This document shows positions 28,161-36,383 of a DNA stretch of 64,000 nt, in pieces. Source of the DNA: Ralstonia sp. NFACC01 (GTDB lineage Bacteria; Pseudomonadota; Gammaproteobacteria; Burkholderiales; Burkholderiaceae); contig NZ_FOWV01000001.1 of NCBI RefSeq assembly GCF_900115545.1, positions 372,001 through 436,000 of the forward strand, in the 5' to 3' direction. A program made the position numbers and the translations under genes. The notes beneath the pieces are model-generated. The model was not told the origin of the DNA. It was given only the letters and a program-made list of their open reading frames with translations, and made no database searches. Positions within the stretch are counted from its first letter, which is position 1. Each line of letters starts with the position of its first letter.

Positions 28161-28610
28161 CAAAAGCTGTGAAGCAGATCCGGACACCACTTTCGACCCG
28201 CCTTGCGCGGGTACGGCTTTCGCCGCCAGGAAGCGCTCGATCTCATCCGGTCAGTCGCTTCGGGGTGCGTAATTTACCTGTGGTTTGACGAGTATTCAAC
28301 TGCTCATCAGAGCGGAAAGCGGCCGTGTCAGTCGCGCGGCGTGGGCTGCGGACGATGGGAGCGAGAGGCATCTCAAGTTGGCCATTCTTCACTTAGGGCG
28401 GCGGGGTATCCGAGTTACCTCGACGAGCCTGCTCTGGAAGTTGGCGTCAGCACGAAGGTTCAGGGGATTTCGATCACCCACGTAGAGCGATTTGTGCCCT
28501 AGCTTGACGCTACGAGAACACCTGCTTCAGGTAGTTTGGTTTTGAACATTAAAACAACACTACAAAGAACACGCCAAACTGGATTCGTTGTGATCCAAAC
28601 CTGATGATGG
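28161..28610. other. Region with no supported gene between origin and operator array
   Basis: Short plus-strand frames are present but none has a good start or recognisable product. GC falls towards the right end. Confidence 0.4.
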
Positions 28611-28621
28611 GCTCAATTGGA

Positions 28622-28821
28622 GTCAATGTGACCCAATTTCTATGTAGAGAAGGATCACTGTGACCCAAGTTTCGAAACATATGCAGTCACTGTGACCTAA
28701 ATTTGATTGGTTTTTACGCAAGCGTAGGTCACTGTTGACTAAATTTCCTAGCTCAGTGGGCTAGATAGTCAATGTGGCCAAATTTATAGAGATTCGACCA
28801 TAAAAATAGGTCACCGTGACC
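28622..28821 (+). promoter_or_regulatory. Array of TCACNGTGA-type palindromic operators upstream of mobC
   Basis: Six related sites (GTCAATGTGACCCAA at 28622, GATCACTGTGACCCAA at 28653, GTCACTGTGACCTAA at 28686, a degenerate copy at 28728, GTCAATGTGGCC at 28768, GTCACCGTGACC at 28810) recur every 31-42 bp. Two more copies lie at 28044 (direct) and 28086 (inverted). The core is an imperfect palindrome with a one-sided AAATTT tail. The position suggests autoregulation of the mobilisation operon or a partition/relaxosome site. Confidence 0.65.
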
Positions 28822-28875
28822 CGGCTTGTTAAATTGGCTGGCGCAACCCTATATTGCTCTCAGATTAGGCGGGTA

Positions 28876-28967
28876 GCGAGGTATAACTCCGTATTACGCG
28901 TGCTAGCACGCTTCATCCGGAGTTCACCTCGCCCTACGGGGTAGGTGGGGCGCTTTGCTTCCCCACC
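28876..28967 (+). other. oriT-like inverted-repeat region
   Basis: A long imperfect inverted repeat (GCGAGGT..ACTCCG at 28876-28891 and CGGAGTTCACCTCGC at 28918-28932) encloses the perfect 14-bp palindrome GCGTGCTAGCACGC (28898-28911). A further GGTGGGG/CCCCACC pair sits at 28944-28967. It lies directly upstream of mobC and the relaxase, the usual oriT position. The nic site is not proven. Confidence 0.6.
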
Positions 28968-28986
28968 ATGAGAGTTTGGAGGGCAG

Positions 28987-29340
28987 ATGAGGGATGGGAT
29001 GGCGGAAGTTCCGGAACGTGGCCTGCGACATGTGGTGGCTATCCGGCTAAACAGAGGCGAGCGGGCGCATATAGAAAGACGTGCATCTGAGGCAGGTCTT
29101 CCGCCAGCGACCTTCATTCGCCAGGCTGCGATGGGTTCGGTGGTGCCGGCGCGAGCAGAGATCCCTGCAGTCAATCGGGAGACGTATCTTGAGCTGGCAC
29201 GCGTTGGCAGCAACTTAAATCAGATCGCCCACCACCTGAATGCGGGTACCGCTACCGGTGTCGACGAGAGTGTCATCCGGCGCCTGGCCGCAGTCGCGAA
29301 GTCGCTGGCATTGCAAGTCTTGAGCGAAAAGCAGCGATGA
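28987..29340 (+). CDS. mobC: Relaxosome accessory protein MobC
   Basis: The 117-aa protein has a ribbon-helix-helix-type N-terminus (VVAIRLNRGERAHIERRASEAG) and the MobC hallmark LARVGSNLNQIAHHLN. MobC binds oriT and helps the relaxase open it. GGAGG precedes the ATG by 6 bp, and the stop overlaps the relaxase start by 4 bp. Confidence 0.88.
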   Translation: MRDGMAEVPERGLRHVVAIRLNRGERAHIERRASEAGLPPATFIRQAAMGSVVPARAEIPAVNRETYLELARVGSNLNQIAHHLNAGTATGVDESVIRRLAAVAKSLALQVLSEKQR

Positions 29341-31136
29341 AGGCCAAAGTCGGTCGAGGCAATGGGTTTCGAGGCCTGCTGGCGTATGTCTTTGGGGCGG
29401 GGCAGAAAGGGAAGGGCGACCGTGCTTCAATCGTCGGCGGCAACATGGCCGCTACCGACCCACGTGGCTTGGCGGCCGAGTTCGCTATTTGCCGGAAGCT
29501 CCGGCCCGAAGCCAAGAACCCGGTTTGGCACTGTTCGCTAGCGCTGCCTAAGGGTGAGCGGCTTGATAGCATCGCTTGGCAGCGAATTTGCAAGCGTCAT
29601 CTGCAGCTCATGGGTATCGACGACGAGAATCACATGTGGGTAGCGGTGCGCCATGACGACACCGATTTCGATCATGTGCATCTTGTTGTTAGCCGAATTG
29701 GTCTCGATGCCACTTTGTGGCACGGCCGAAATGATGTGAGGGCTGCGATTGAGTCGACACAGGCGCTGGAGCGCGAGTTTGGGTTGCGATTGACGCCCGG
29801 GCGGAATAGCGAACCTGAACACCCGAAGCGAGCGAAGGGGGAGGCGGCGCGGAAGAAACGCACCGGGCAGACGTCTCTCAAGGAGCGCATGCAGGTCATT
29901 TTGAATCGTGCAATCCAAGCTGGCAGCTTTGAGGGCTTTGTACAGATTTGTGATGAAGCTGGGTTGCAGCTTGTCCCCAACTTGGCCAGCACTGGGCGGA
30001 TGAATGGGTTTTCGTTCCGCCTTGATGGCGAGGTGATGAAGGCGTCTGACCTCGGCTCCAAGTACAAATGGGCCAACCTGGCCAAGAGGACCGGTTTTGA
30101 CCAGGGCAGACATGTGTCCCTCATTGAGAAGCTTGCTGCTGCAGCGAAGGCGCGCGAGGGGGAGGAATCGGAGAATGTTCTGCGGGCAGAAGCGGTTGCG
30201 CTCGAAGAATTGGTGCGTCCGGTACGCAGCAACCGCACTATTGATCTTCTATTTGTCCGTCTGGTTAACGGCACCTATGCGTGGAGGCGAAGCCAATCGC
30301 CCGCCTTCCATGATTTGGGCGATCGGATACGGTTCGAACGCTCGCCAGACACAGTCGTGAGAGCAGCATTGCAGCTCGCGCGTGAGAAGGGGTGGACTGG
30401 GACCGAAGTCGCTGGCTCAATCGATTTTCGCCGACGGGTATGGATGCAGGGGCAGCTCACGGGGATCACGGTGATCGGCTACGAGCCAACTAAGGAAGAT
30501 TTGGTCGCGCTTGCTGAGCGTCGCTACGACATTGCTATGCGGGCTGCGAACAAAGAGAAAGACCCCGTGGGGCGACAACTTCTCTTGCTTAAAGCTCGGG
30601 CAGAAGCGGATCTGGCAGTACATCGGGCACGTTACGCCAAGATTCCGTTGACCAGCATCGAGGGTGACACGCTGCGTGCTGATCAATACGTGTTTGCCGA
30701 ACTCCACGCGGACCGGCAATACCATCAGGCGAAGAGTATCGCCACCGCGAGTCGGACTGCGTTGCTGCAGGCGAAGGATATGTTGTTGATCGAGCGGGCC
30801 ATGGCCAGAAATTCGGAGGCCTGGTCCGTATACCTGCGGCACTGCGAGCGAATCCTACGCGCGGCAGACGCCGATCGCAGCCGGCTGGTATTTGAAGTCG
30901 AGGATCTGGCATTTTGGCTACGAGAAATCCGTGCGGGTCGCATGCCGCGTGAGCTGCAAGATGCTATTGATGGCAAAATCGGATTGAAGCCCCACGCTGT
31001 GGCGGTTGCCGACGTATTGATCTCTGGGTTGGAGGTTGGAGAGGTACAAGGCAGCGACGTCAATTCGCCGGCGAGAGGCGATACCTGTGATGAGGCTGTA
31101 TCCGAGGCAGATGGCCCTCGACATCGAATAAGGTAG
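29337..31136 (+). CDS. MobP/VirD2-type relaxase with LPD7-like C-terminal region
   Basis: The 599-aa protein starts with a relaxase domain: catalytic Tyr candidate in LLAYVFGAG (about residue 16) and metal-binding HDDTDFDHVHLVVSRIG (about 105-120). The middle part (FHDLGDRIRFERSPDTVVRA, then AREKGWTGTEVAGSIDFRRR, then GITVIGYEP) matches the LPD7 domain seen in TraI/relaxase polyproteins. It would nick oriT and pilot the strand through a conjugation channel supplied by another element. Confidence 0.9.
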   Translation: MKAKVGRGNGFRGLLAYVFGAGQKGKGDRASIVGGNMAATDPRGLAAEFAICRKLRPEAKNPVWHCSLALPKGERLDSIAWQRICKRHLQLMGIDDENHMWVAVRHDDTDFDHVHLVVSRIGLDATLWHGRNDVRAAIESTQALEREFGLRLTPGRNSEPEHPKRAKGEAARKKRTGQTSLKERMQVILNRAIQAGSFEGFVQICDEAGLQLVPNLASTGRMNGFSFRLDGEVMKASDLGSKYKWANLAKRTGFDQGRHVSLIEKLAAAAKAREGEESENVLRAEAVALEELVRPVRSNRTIDLLFVRLVNGTYAWRRSQSPAFHDLGDRIRFERSPDTVVRAALQLAREKGWTGTEVAGSIDFRRRVWMQGQLTGITVIGYEPTKEDLVALAERRYDIAMRAANKEKDPVGRQLLLLKARAEADLAVHRARYAKIPLTSIEGDTLRADQYVFAELHADRQYHQAKSIATASRTALLQAKDMLLIERAMARNSEAWSVYLRHCERILRAADADRSRLVFEVEDLAFWLREIRAGRMPRELQDAIDGKIGLKPHAVAVADVLISGLEVGEVQGSDVNSPARGDTCDEAVSEADGPRHRIR

Positions 31137-31142
31137 AGCGCG

Positions 31143-31484
31143 ATGAGCAACTACACGAATGGTCTGGCCGCCGGGATGGCAGCCCGAAATGCAGCCGTGC
31201 GAGATGGGCAAACAGCGGTTGCTGAATGGGCCGAGCACTCACAGAAATTGCAGGGACGGCTGTCCGCTGTCTTGAATGCGGAACTCAACGAACATGTTGA
31301 GCGCAAGGTCAGTGTTGACTACGTTCGCGCGCTACGGAAAGCCCTGGCCGAGCTGGCTCCGACTCATCCTCTTCTCCGAGATGACGTAGCTGCGGCCCTC
31401 TTTGAGGAGTCACGGACCAAGGCTTACGCTGAACGAGGCTATGCGTACGACGCTAAATCGGGAGCGCTCTCAAAGAGAGGCTAG
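31143..31484 (+). CDS. Hypothetical protein of the mobilisation operon
   Basis: This 113-aa, mostly helical protein starts 6 bp after the relaxase stop. Its N-terminus is Ala-rich (NGLAAGMAARNAAVRDGQTA). There is no known domain; operon position suggests a role in mobilisation. Confidence 0.6.
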   Translation: MSNYTNGLAAGMAARNAAVRDGQTAVAEWAEHSQKLQGRLSAVLNAELNEHVERKVSVDYVRALRKALAELAPTHPLLRDDVAAALFEESRTKAYAERGYAYDAKSGALSKRG

Positions 31485-31888
31485 GCTCTTTCGGTCTGCT
31501 ATTGGTTTTCGAGGCATTCGCATTTCGTGGTTGACGTGCCAATCGCCTGCTGCAATGCAAGAGTTGACGGTCGAAACTGCGACCGAACAGCAGGATCGTT
31601 CGTCCCAGTTCGCCCCTTCACGTACAGTAGGCTTTCATCTGCAAGTGTCTGCTGTATTCCTCGCTTCAGCCATTCGAGGCATCTTGTCCGCGTGGTGGCC
31701 GTGTGAGAGGTTACCCTGCCATTTCTCCCGCATCGCCACGCTTTTGCTTTCGAGTGTACGGCGAGTAGTTCTTGGCATGCTGTGTGTTCGTTAGGGGCTT
31801 GAGCCAACACCTGAGACACCGTTCGTGTTTGGAATAATAGACCCAACCGCGCGAGTTGGCCGGCCTTCGAACTCGACATATTTGTCTC
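31485..31888. other. Region with no supported gene
   Basis: This 400-bp gap separates the mobilisation operon from the cargo. Frames on both strands lack good start sites. GC is lower than in the mob operon, consistent with a cargo junction. Confidence 0.45.
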
Positions 31889-33112
31889 ATGAAAAACCAA
31901 GAAGAAGCGCTTCCCCCTGAGCTACTCGCAGTCCGCGATGCCGCGCTATCCGCGATGGATGACCTCGTTCCCGCCGGACCGCCCGCTTCCAAAGACGAGT
32001 CTAAGAGCTTCTTCTTATCATCGTGGACCAAGGCCGGGCGGGATTTGCCGCCACACTATCTAGTACATTTTCTTCTGATCGATCTTTTGAGATTCCCGTG
32101 TCTTGGACGATGGGAGAAGGTCGCTTGGGCTGTGCCAGTCCGCCTTGGCCGCAAGCTCTACGGAGTGGAGCATCGAAAGATGGGGATGGGCGTATTTGCA
32201 CCGAATTCCAATCCGTCTGCAAGAAGTAGTGGAGTGGCGAGCGAAGGCGAAGAATCCGATGCTCGTGAGATTGTTCGGCGCATAAAACGGGCTGTAGACT
32301 TAGCTGCACCTTACTTTGAATGGCGAGCCCAAACTGCCGCTAAGGGTCGCGATATCAATGTTGTAAACACAAGTGCCGCACTTTTTGAGCGATATCGGTT
32401 CTTCTGCGAGCAGTTTGAGTTGAAGACGTCGGAGTCATTACTTCGACGCGAAGAGATGACTTCGTCCGATGAGGGGGTGCCCGGCTATAAACTGCGGTTT
32501 GCGCATATGTTTCCCTCCATCAGACTCAAGGAAGAGGCGGAGTGGAGTGCTCAGGCTGCAATTGAGGCATTTTTTGGTTGGACTGAACACGTTTTCATCC
32601 ATCTCGCAGTCTTGCAAGGATTTATCCGAACGGGAGAAGAGGTTGCAAAATTAGCGGCAGCAGATTGGAAAACAAAATTTAGGACGGCGCTGGATATCAA
32701 CGATATCGCTACAAAAAGCCACTACGACGGTCTTCTCGCTCTGAGGACTCAAATCCGAAACTATATGGCACACGGTGCGTTTGGAAAACGTGGTGAGGCA
32801 TTCTCTTTTCACTCAGGAGCAGGCGCCGTGCCCGTCCTCCTTACGAGAAATCCTAGGCATGGCTACTCTCTAACGGGCGGACCGGCATTCGATGAGAAGG
32901 CTGCGTTACTGCAAATCGAGGCATTCGTCACGCATCTTTGGACTGGCCCAAGGGAGCCAGCGAGGGAATATATGGAGAGCGAAGTTCCTACTGTGCTTAC
33001 GTTCGCAAGCGATGGAACCTACCTATTGGCAATGCGTTCAGTCGACGCTATGGGGAGGCTAATCAGACGCCAGTTGGATGCTCAAGAGCGCGCTGCAAAC
33101 ATGGATTGGTAA
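31889..33112 (+). CDS. HEPN-like protein (putative RNase toxin)
   Basis: The 407-aa protein has a C-terminal helical domain with the HEPN catalytic pattern RNYMAHG (RxxxxH, about residues 291-296) inside LRTQIRNYMAHGAFGKRG. HEPN proteins are often RNases in toxin-antitoxin and defence systems. The N-terminal 230 residues are unrecognised. The ATG at 31889 is chosen over an upstream in-frame start, although its ribosome-binding site is weak. A ParB-like gene follows after 3 bp, probably a functional pair. Confidence 0.5.
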   Translation: MKNQEEALPPELLAVRDAALSAMDDLVPAGPPASKDESKSFFLSSWTKAGRDLPPHYLVHFLLIDLLRFPCLGRWEKVAWAVPVRLGRKLYGVEHRKMGMGVFAPNSNPSARSSGVASEGEESDAREIVRRIKRAVDLAAPYFEWRAQTAAKGRDINVVNTSAALFERYRFFCEQFELKTSESLLRREEMTSSDEGVPGYKLRFAHMFPSIRLKEEAEWSAQAAIEAFFGWTEHVFIHLAVLQGFIRTGEEVAKLAAADWKTKFRTALDINDIATKSHYDGLLALRTQIRNYMAHGAFGKRGEAFSFHSGAGAVPVLLTRNPRHGYSLTGGPAFDEKAALLQIEAFVTHLWTGPREPAREYMESEVPTVLTFASDGTYLLAMRSVDAMGRLIRRQLDAQERAANMDW

Positions 33113-33115
33113 GAT

Positions 33116-33526
33116 ATGAAATTATATGAAATCCCATCGACCGAGCTTCGAAAATTCGTTGATCCGCTGGATGGAAAAATGTGGAAATGCAAACCGATTT
33201 CAGAGGCAGAGGTGTTGGAAGCTATCTCCCGTGGAGCTCACGAGCCCATGGGTTGGGAAGAAGCAATGCAAAAGATTAAAACGCCCGAAGAGGCTAGGGA
33301 CTTCCACATAAACCGCATTGCGACTCTTTTTGGTATGGAAATGGAAACGCCAGCTTTAATGTTGGTAAACCATGGGGAAGAGATAACAGGCCACATTTAT
33401 GACGGCAACCATCGAGTTGCCGCGGCCTATGTCCGAAAAGATCTCGCAATCCGAATTTTTGTCGCAGCCTCAGATCTTAGTAGGATCAATATCACTTTCC
33501 CATCCGCGGTACCCGTGATCGTATAA
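33116..33526 (+). CDS. ParB/sulfiredoxin-like small protein
   Basis: The 136-aa protein contains HIYDGNHRVAAAYVRKDL (about residues 96-113), matching the ParB-N/sulfiredoxin motif DGxHRxxA. The upstream part is adapted around it (LMLVNHGEEITG). ParB-like fragments fused or paired with toxins occur in conflict systems; some are nucleases or NTPases. It starts 3 bp after the HEPN-like gene. Confidence 0.6.
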   Translation: MKLYEIPSTELRKFVDPLDGKMWKCKPISEAEVLEAISRGAHEPMGWEEAMQKIKTPEEARDFHINRIATLFGMEMETPALMLVNHGEEITGHIYDGNHRVAAAYVRKDLAIRIFVAASDLSRINITFPSAVPVIV

Positions 33527-33635
33527 TCACTCCCATGCCTACAGGTCTGCGAAGCGGCATTAAAATCTGCGAACGCTTTAGGATACTCAAAAACGAGTAG
33601 GTTAGATGCTCAATAGGTAGATACGGGGACGACGA

Positions 33636-34682
33636 TTGGATCAGCGGCAACTAGATCTGCCATGGACGCTGGGAGAAGCCGGCGTCGTCGAGGAGGCAGG
33701 CGCAGATGGGAGTGGCATGGATGTGCCTAACCGGGGTGAGCTTCATGTGCACATGAACGGCGCTATTCCAACGTCGAAGGTTCGAGAGATCCTGACTGAC
33801 GAAGCGACCGTATTGCCGGCTGGATTCGAGTTCGAGCGAGACCTAGTTCGGGCTACACCCTGCCAATCTCTGGGCGAATACCTGACGTGTTGGCAAGTTT
33901 TGCGACTCTTTCCTAGGAAGCGCGAAAACCTCGATCACCTCACCCTTGCGGTTGTCGCAGGCTTGGCGGAAAACAACGTGCGCTTCGTCGAACTCCGAAG
34001 CAGCGTTCTGTACCTCGCGGCGCTTCAGAAGTGTTCGCCAGCGCAGGCGCTTGAGCGCTTGATCGAATCGACCGGGGAAGCTGCACAGCGCCACGGTATC
34101 CGTCGAGGCCTGATTCTCACGGTGACGCGTGGCGACTACAGCGCGGTCAGCCTGTCCACCCTCCTGCAGGCCTACCAGGACCTTGGTGAGCCGAAAGAAG
34201 TGGTTGGGCTTGACTTGGCTGGCGATGAAGAAATGGCGTATCCGACGGAGTTGCCCTCGCTCTTTCGGGAGGCCAAAGATAGGTTCGGGCTAGGGATCAC
34301 GATCCATGCCGGTGAAACCGGCCGCGTGGAGAATGTCCGATCTGCCGTAGAGTTGTTCGGCGCAGATCGCGTTGGCCACGGGACAGCGGCTGGCAAGGAT
34401 CCAGAGCTGCTGGAGCTTCTTTCCGCGAGGGGCATTTGCGTAGAGGTGTGCCCAATCAGCAATCGCCTCACGGGCGCAGTTCCTACGAACGAAGCTCACC
34501 CGCTTCAACAGTTCCGCCGATATGGCGTTCCTTTTGTCATTTGCTCGGATAACCCCGCAATCCACCAGCACGGCCTAGCGGACGACCAAGCCGCCGCGAT
34601 GGCCGAAGGCCTGTCGATCGGTGACATGCGACAGCAGTACGAACTAGCTAAGCGCTACTCATTCATGAAGGATCTAACTTGA
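33636..34682 (+). CDS. komA: KomA: adenosine-deaminase-like protein of a Kongming system
   Basis: The 348-aa protein has the ADA-family metal and catalytic motifs in order: NRGELHVHMNGA, VGLDLAGDE, ITIHAGETG, DRVGHGTAAG, SNRLTG..HP and ICSDNPAIHQ. In the reported Kongming defence system the ADA subunit deaminates dAMP to dIMP, which a phage kinase turns into dITP. It overlaps the HAM1-like gene by 4 bp. TTG 33636 has a GGGGA site; ATG 33717, just before the first motif, is an alternative start (321 aa). Confidence 0.85.
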   Translation: MDQRQLDLPWTLGEAGVVEEAGADGSGMDVPNRGELHVHMNGAIPTSKVREILTDEATVLPAGFEFERDLVRATPCQSLGEYLTCWQVLRLFPRKRENLDHLTLAVVAGLAENNVRFVELRSSVLYLAALQKCSPAQALERLIESTGEAAQRHGIRRGLILTVTRGDYSAVSLSTLLQAYQDLGEPKEVVGLDLAGDEEMAYPTELPSLFREAKDRFGLGITIHAGETGRVENVRSAVELFGADRVGHGTAAGKDPELLELLSARGICVEVCPISNRLTGAVPTNEAHPLQQFRRYGVPFVICSDNPAIHQHGLADDQAAAMAEGLSIGDMRQQYELAKRYSFMKDLT

Positions 34683-35239
34683 AAATCCGATTCATGTCCG
34701 GCAACGAGCACAAGATTGCCGAGGTGCAGCGGATCCTAGCACCGGTTGAGGTGGACATCGTGCCGGTGTCGAAGAAAATCGAGGAGCTTCAGACAGAAGA
34801 CGTTGACCGGTTGGTGCGAGACAAGGTGGCCAAAGCGTTCGAAGCCATCGGTCGCCCGTTGTTCGTCGAGCACACCGGCTTGTACTTGAACGGCCTCAAT
34901 GGCCTTCCCGCAGGTTTGACGCAGATATTCTGGGACAGGCTGCAGGCGGATCGCTTTGCTGATCTCGTTGCAGGTCTTGGCGACGCCAAGGTGACCGCCA
35001 AGACGATCCTCGGGTACTGCGACGGACGCGAAATCCACATATTCGAGGGTGCGATCAACGGGACCGTACCTCGCACACCTGCCGGTCCTACTGATTTCCA
35101 ATGGGACTGTGTTTTCATCCCTGATGGCAGCACTCAGACGTTCGCCCAGATGGGGGCGGCCAAGGACCACATCTCCATGCGGCGCAAAGCACTCGATCTG
35201 TTTGCTGCCCACCTCAAATCCGCGAAGGGCAAAAGATGA
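34679..35239 (+). CDS. komB: KomB: HAM1/RdgB-like dITP sensor of a Kongming system
   Basis: The 186-aa protein has the HAM1/RdgB opening MKIRFMSGNEHKIAEVQRIL and the segments PLFVEHTGLYLNGLNGLPAG and AAKDHISMRRKAL. RdgB enzymes hydrolyse dITP/XTP; their catalytic Asp lies in an EDSGL-type motif, which here reads EHTGL. The Asp-to-His change suggests reduced hydrolysis and fits a dITP-sensing role. Both ends overlap neighbours by 4 bp, so the three proteins are made together. Confidence 0.85.
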   Translation: MKIRFMSGNEHKIAEVQRILAPVEVDIVPVSKKIEELQTEDVDRLVRDKVAKAFEAIGRPLFVEHTGLYLNGLNGLPAGLTQIFWDRLQADRFADLVAGLGDAKVTAKTILGYCDGREIHIFEGAINGTVPRTPAGPTDFQWDCVFIPDGSTQTFAQMGAAKDHISMRRKALDLFAAHLKSAKGKR

Positions 35240-36030
35240 GAGACGAACTGCTTGATGCGCATCGCGCCGGCAAGCTGATGCTGTTTGTGGGCGCCGGAGT
35301 GTCTGCCAACCTTGACCTGCCGGATTGGGGCGCTTTGATCGCGCACATCGCGGAGGAGCTTGGCTATGACCCAAAAATCTTCTCTACCTACGGCACTCAT
35401 CTGGCCCTTGCAGAGTTTTACAAGAAGAAGAAAGGCGGGCTCGGGCAGCTGCGCAGCTGGATGGACCGTGAATGGCATAAATCAACAACGGACGTCTCCA
35501 AGTCCGACATTCATCGGCTGATCACACAGGGCAATTTCTCCAGGATCTACACCACCAACTACGACCGATGGTTGGAGAACGCCCACGATGCGTTCGGTGT
35601 GAAGTACGACAAGATCGCAAGTGTGGCCGATCTCGTTTCCGTCACCGATGGTCGCCGGCAGATCATCAAGTTCCATGGCGATTTCGACGCAGACGACTCG
35701 ATCGTCCTTGATGAGACCAGTTACTTCCAGCGGCTGGACTTCGATACGCCGCTGGACATCAAGCTCCGTAATGACGTGCTGGGCAGCTCTGTCCTCTTCA
35801 TCGGCTACAGCCTGAACGATGTCAACATCCGCCTCCTGTTTTATCGCCTGACGGAGATGTGGAGGCGATCTCCCCTTGCGTCCGCAAGGCCGAAGTCCTA
35901 CGTTTTCACAAATCGTCCGAATCCGGTGGCTCAGGAGGTCTTGGGCCACTGGGGGATCAAGATGATCGTTTCAGAGGAGGACGACCCCAAGAAGGCGCTC
36001 ACGGATTTCCTTCAGGACTTGGTGACCTGA
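35236..36030 (+). CDS. komC: KomC: SIR2-family NADase effector of a Kongming system
   Basis: The 264-aa protein is a SIR2-domain protein: FVGAGVSANLDLPDW (NAD loop), YTTNYDRWLE, catalytic His in IKFHGDFDADDSIVL, and FIGYSLNDVNIR. Defence SIR2 domains deplete NAD+ to stop phage growth. In the reported Kongming model the KomB-KomC complex is switched on by dITP. It overlaps komB by 4 bp and ends the operon. Confidence 0.88.
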   Translation: MRDELLDAHRAGKLMLFVGAGVSANLDLPDWGALIAHIAEELGYDPKIFSTYGTHLALAEFYKKKKGGLGQLRSWMDREWHKSTTDVSKSDIHRLITQGNFSRIYTTNYDRWLENAHDAFGVKYDKIASVADLVSVTDGRRQIIKFHGDFDADDSIVLDETSYFQRLDFDTPLDIKLRNDVLGSSVLFIGYSLNDVNIRLLFYRLTEMWRRSPLASARPKSYVFTNRPNPVAQEVLGHWGIKMIVSEEDDPKKALTDFLQDLVT

Positions 36031-36383
36031 CTTTGAGTAACACCGAGTGGGCGGAGGTAGCTTCTCGGGAAGGGCGGCTCTTGACCAGAAGCTACCAAGG
36101 TATCGGCAGTCAGCGACTGACCGCAAGGCTGGAGCGGTCGTTTCAGAAGTAGCCCTGATCGTCTGCTTCTGGCCGCTTCGCGACGCCCCCGGATTTACTC
36201 TCGCCCATACGTTGAAGTGCACACGGCGAGATCAACCGAATAATGCGGATATCCCGTTTTTAGGCGGGACTGTCTTCACCGTCCGGATGGTGATGCGTGA
36301 CGGTGGCGCTCGCGTGTATCCCGCAACTTGAGACGCTGGCCAGCTGCTGGCGGGTACGCTATCGTCACTTTCTACGTACGGGA
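36031..36383. other. Gap between komC and the second KAP NTPase gene
   Basis: This 350-bp stretch contains short frames but no gene with a credible start or product. It probably carries the promoter of the KAP gene. Confidence 0.4.

Noticed and set aside
28203-28502. 99-codon frame as a Rep gene fragment
   Set aside because: The product has no Rep features and a poor start; an overlapping frame looks equally good.
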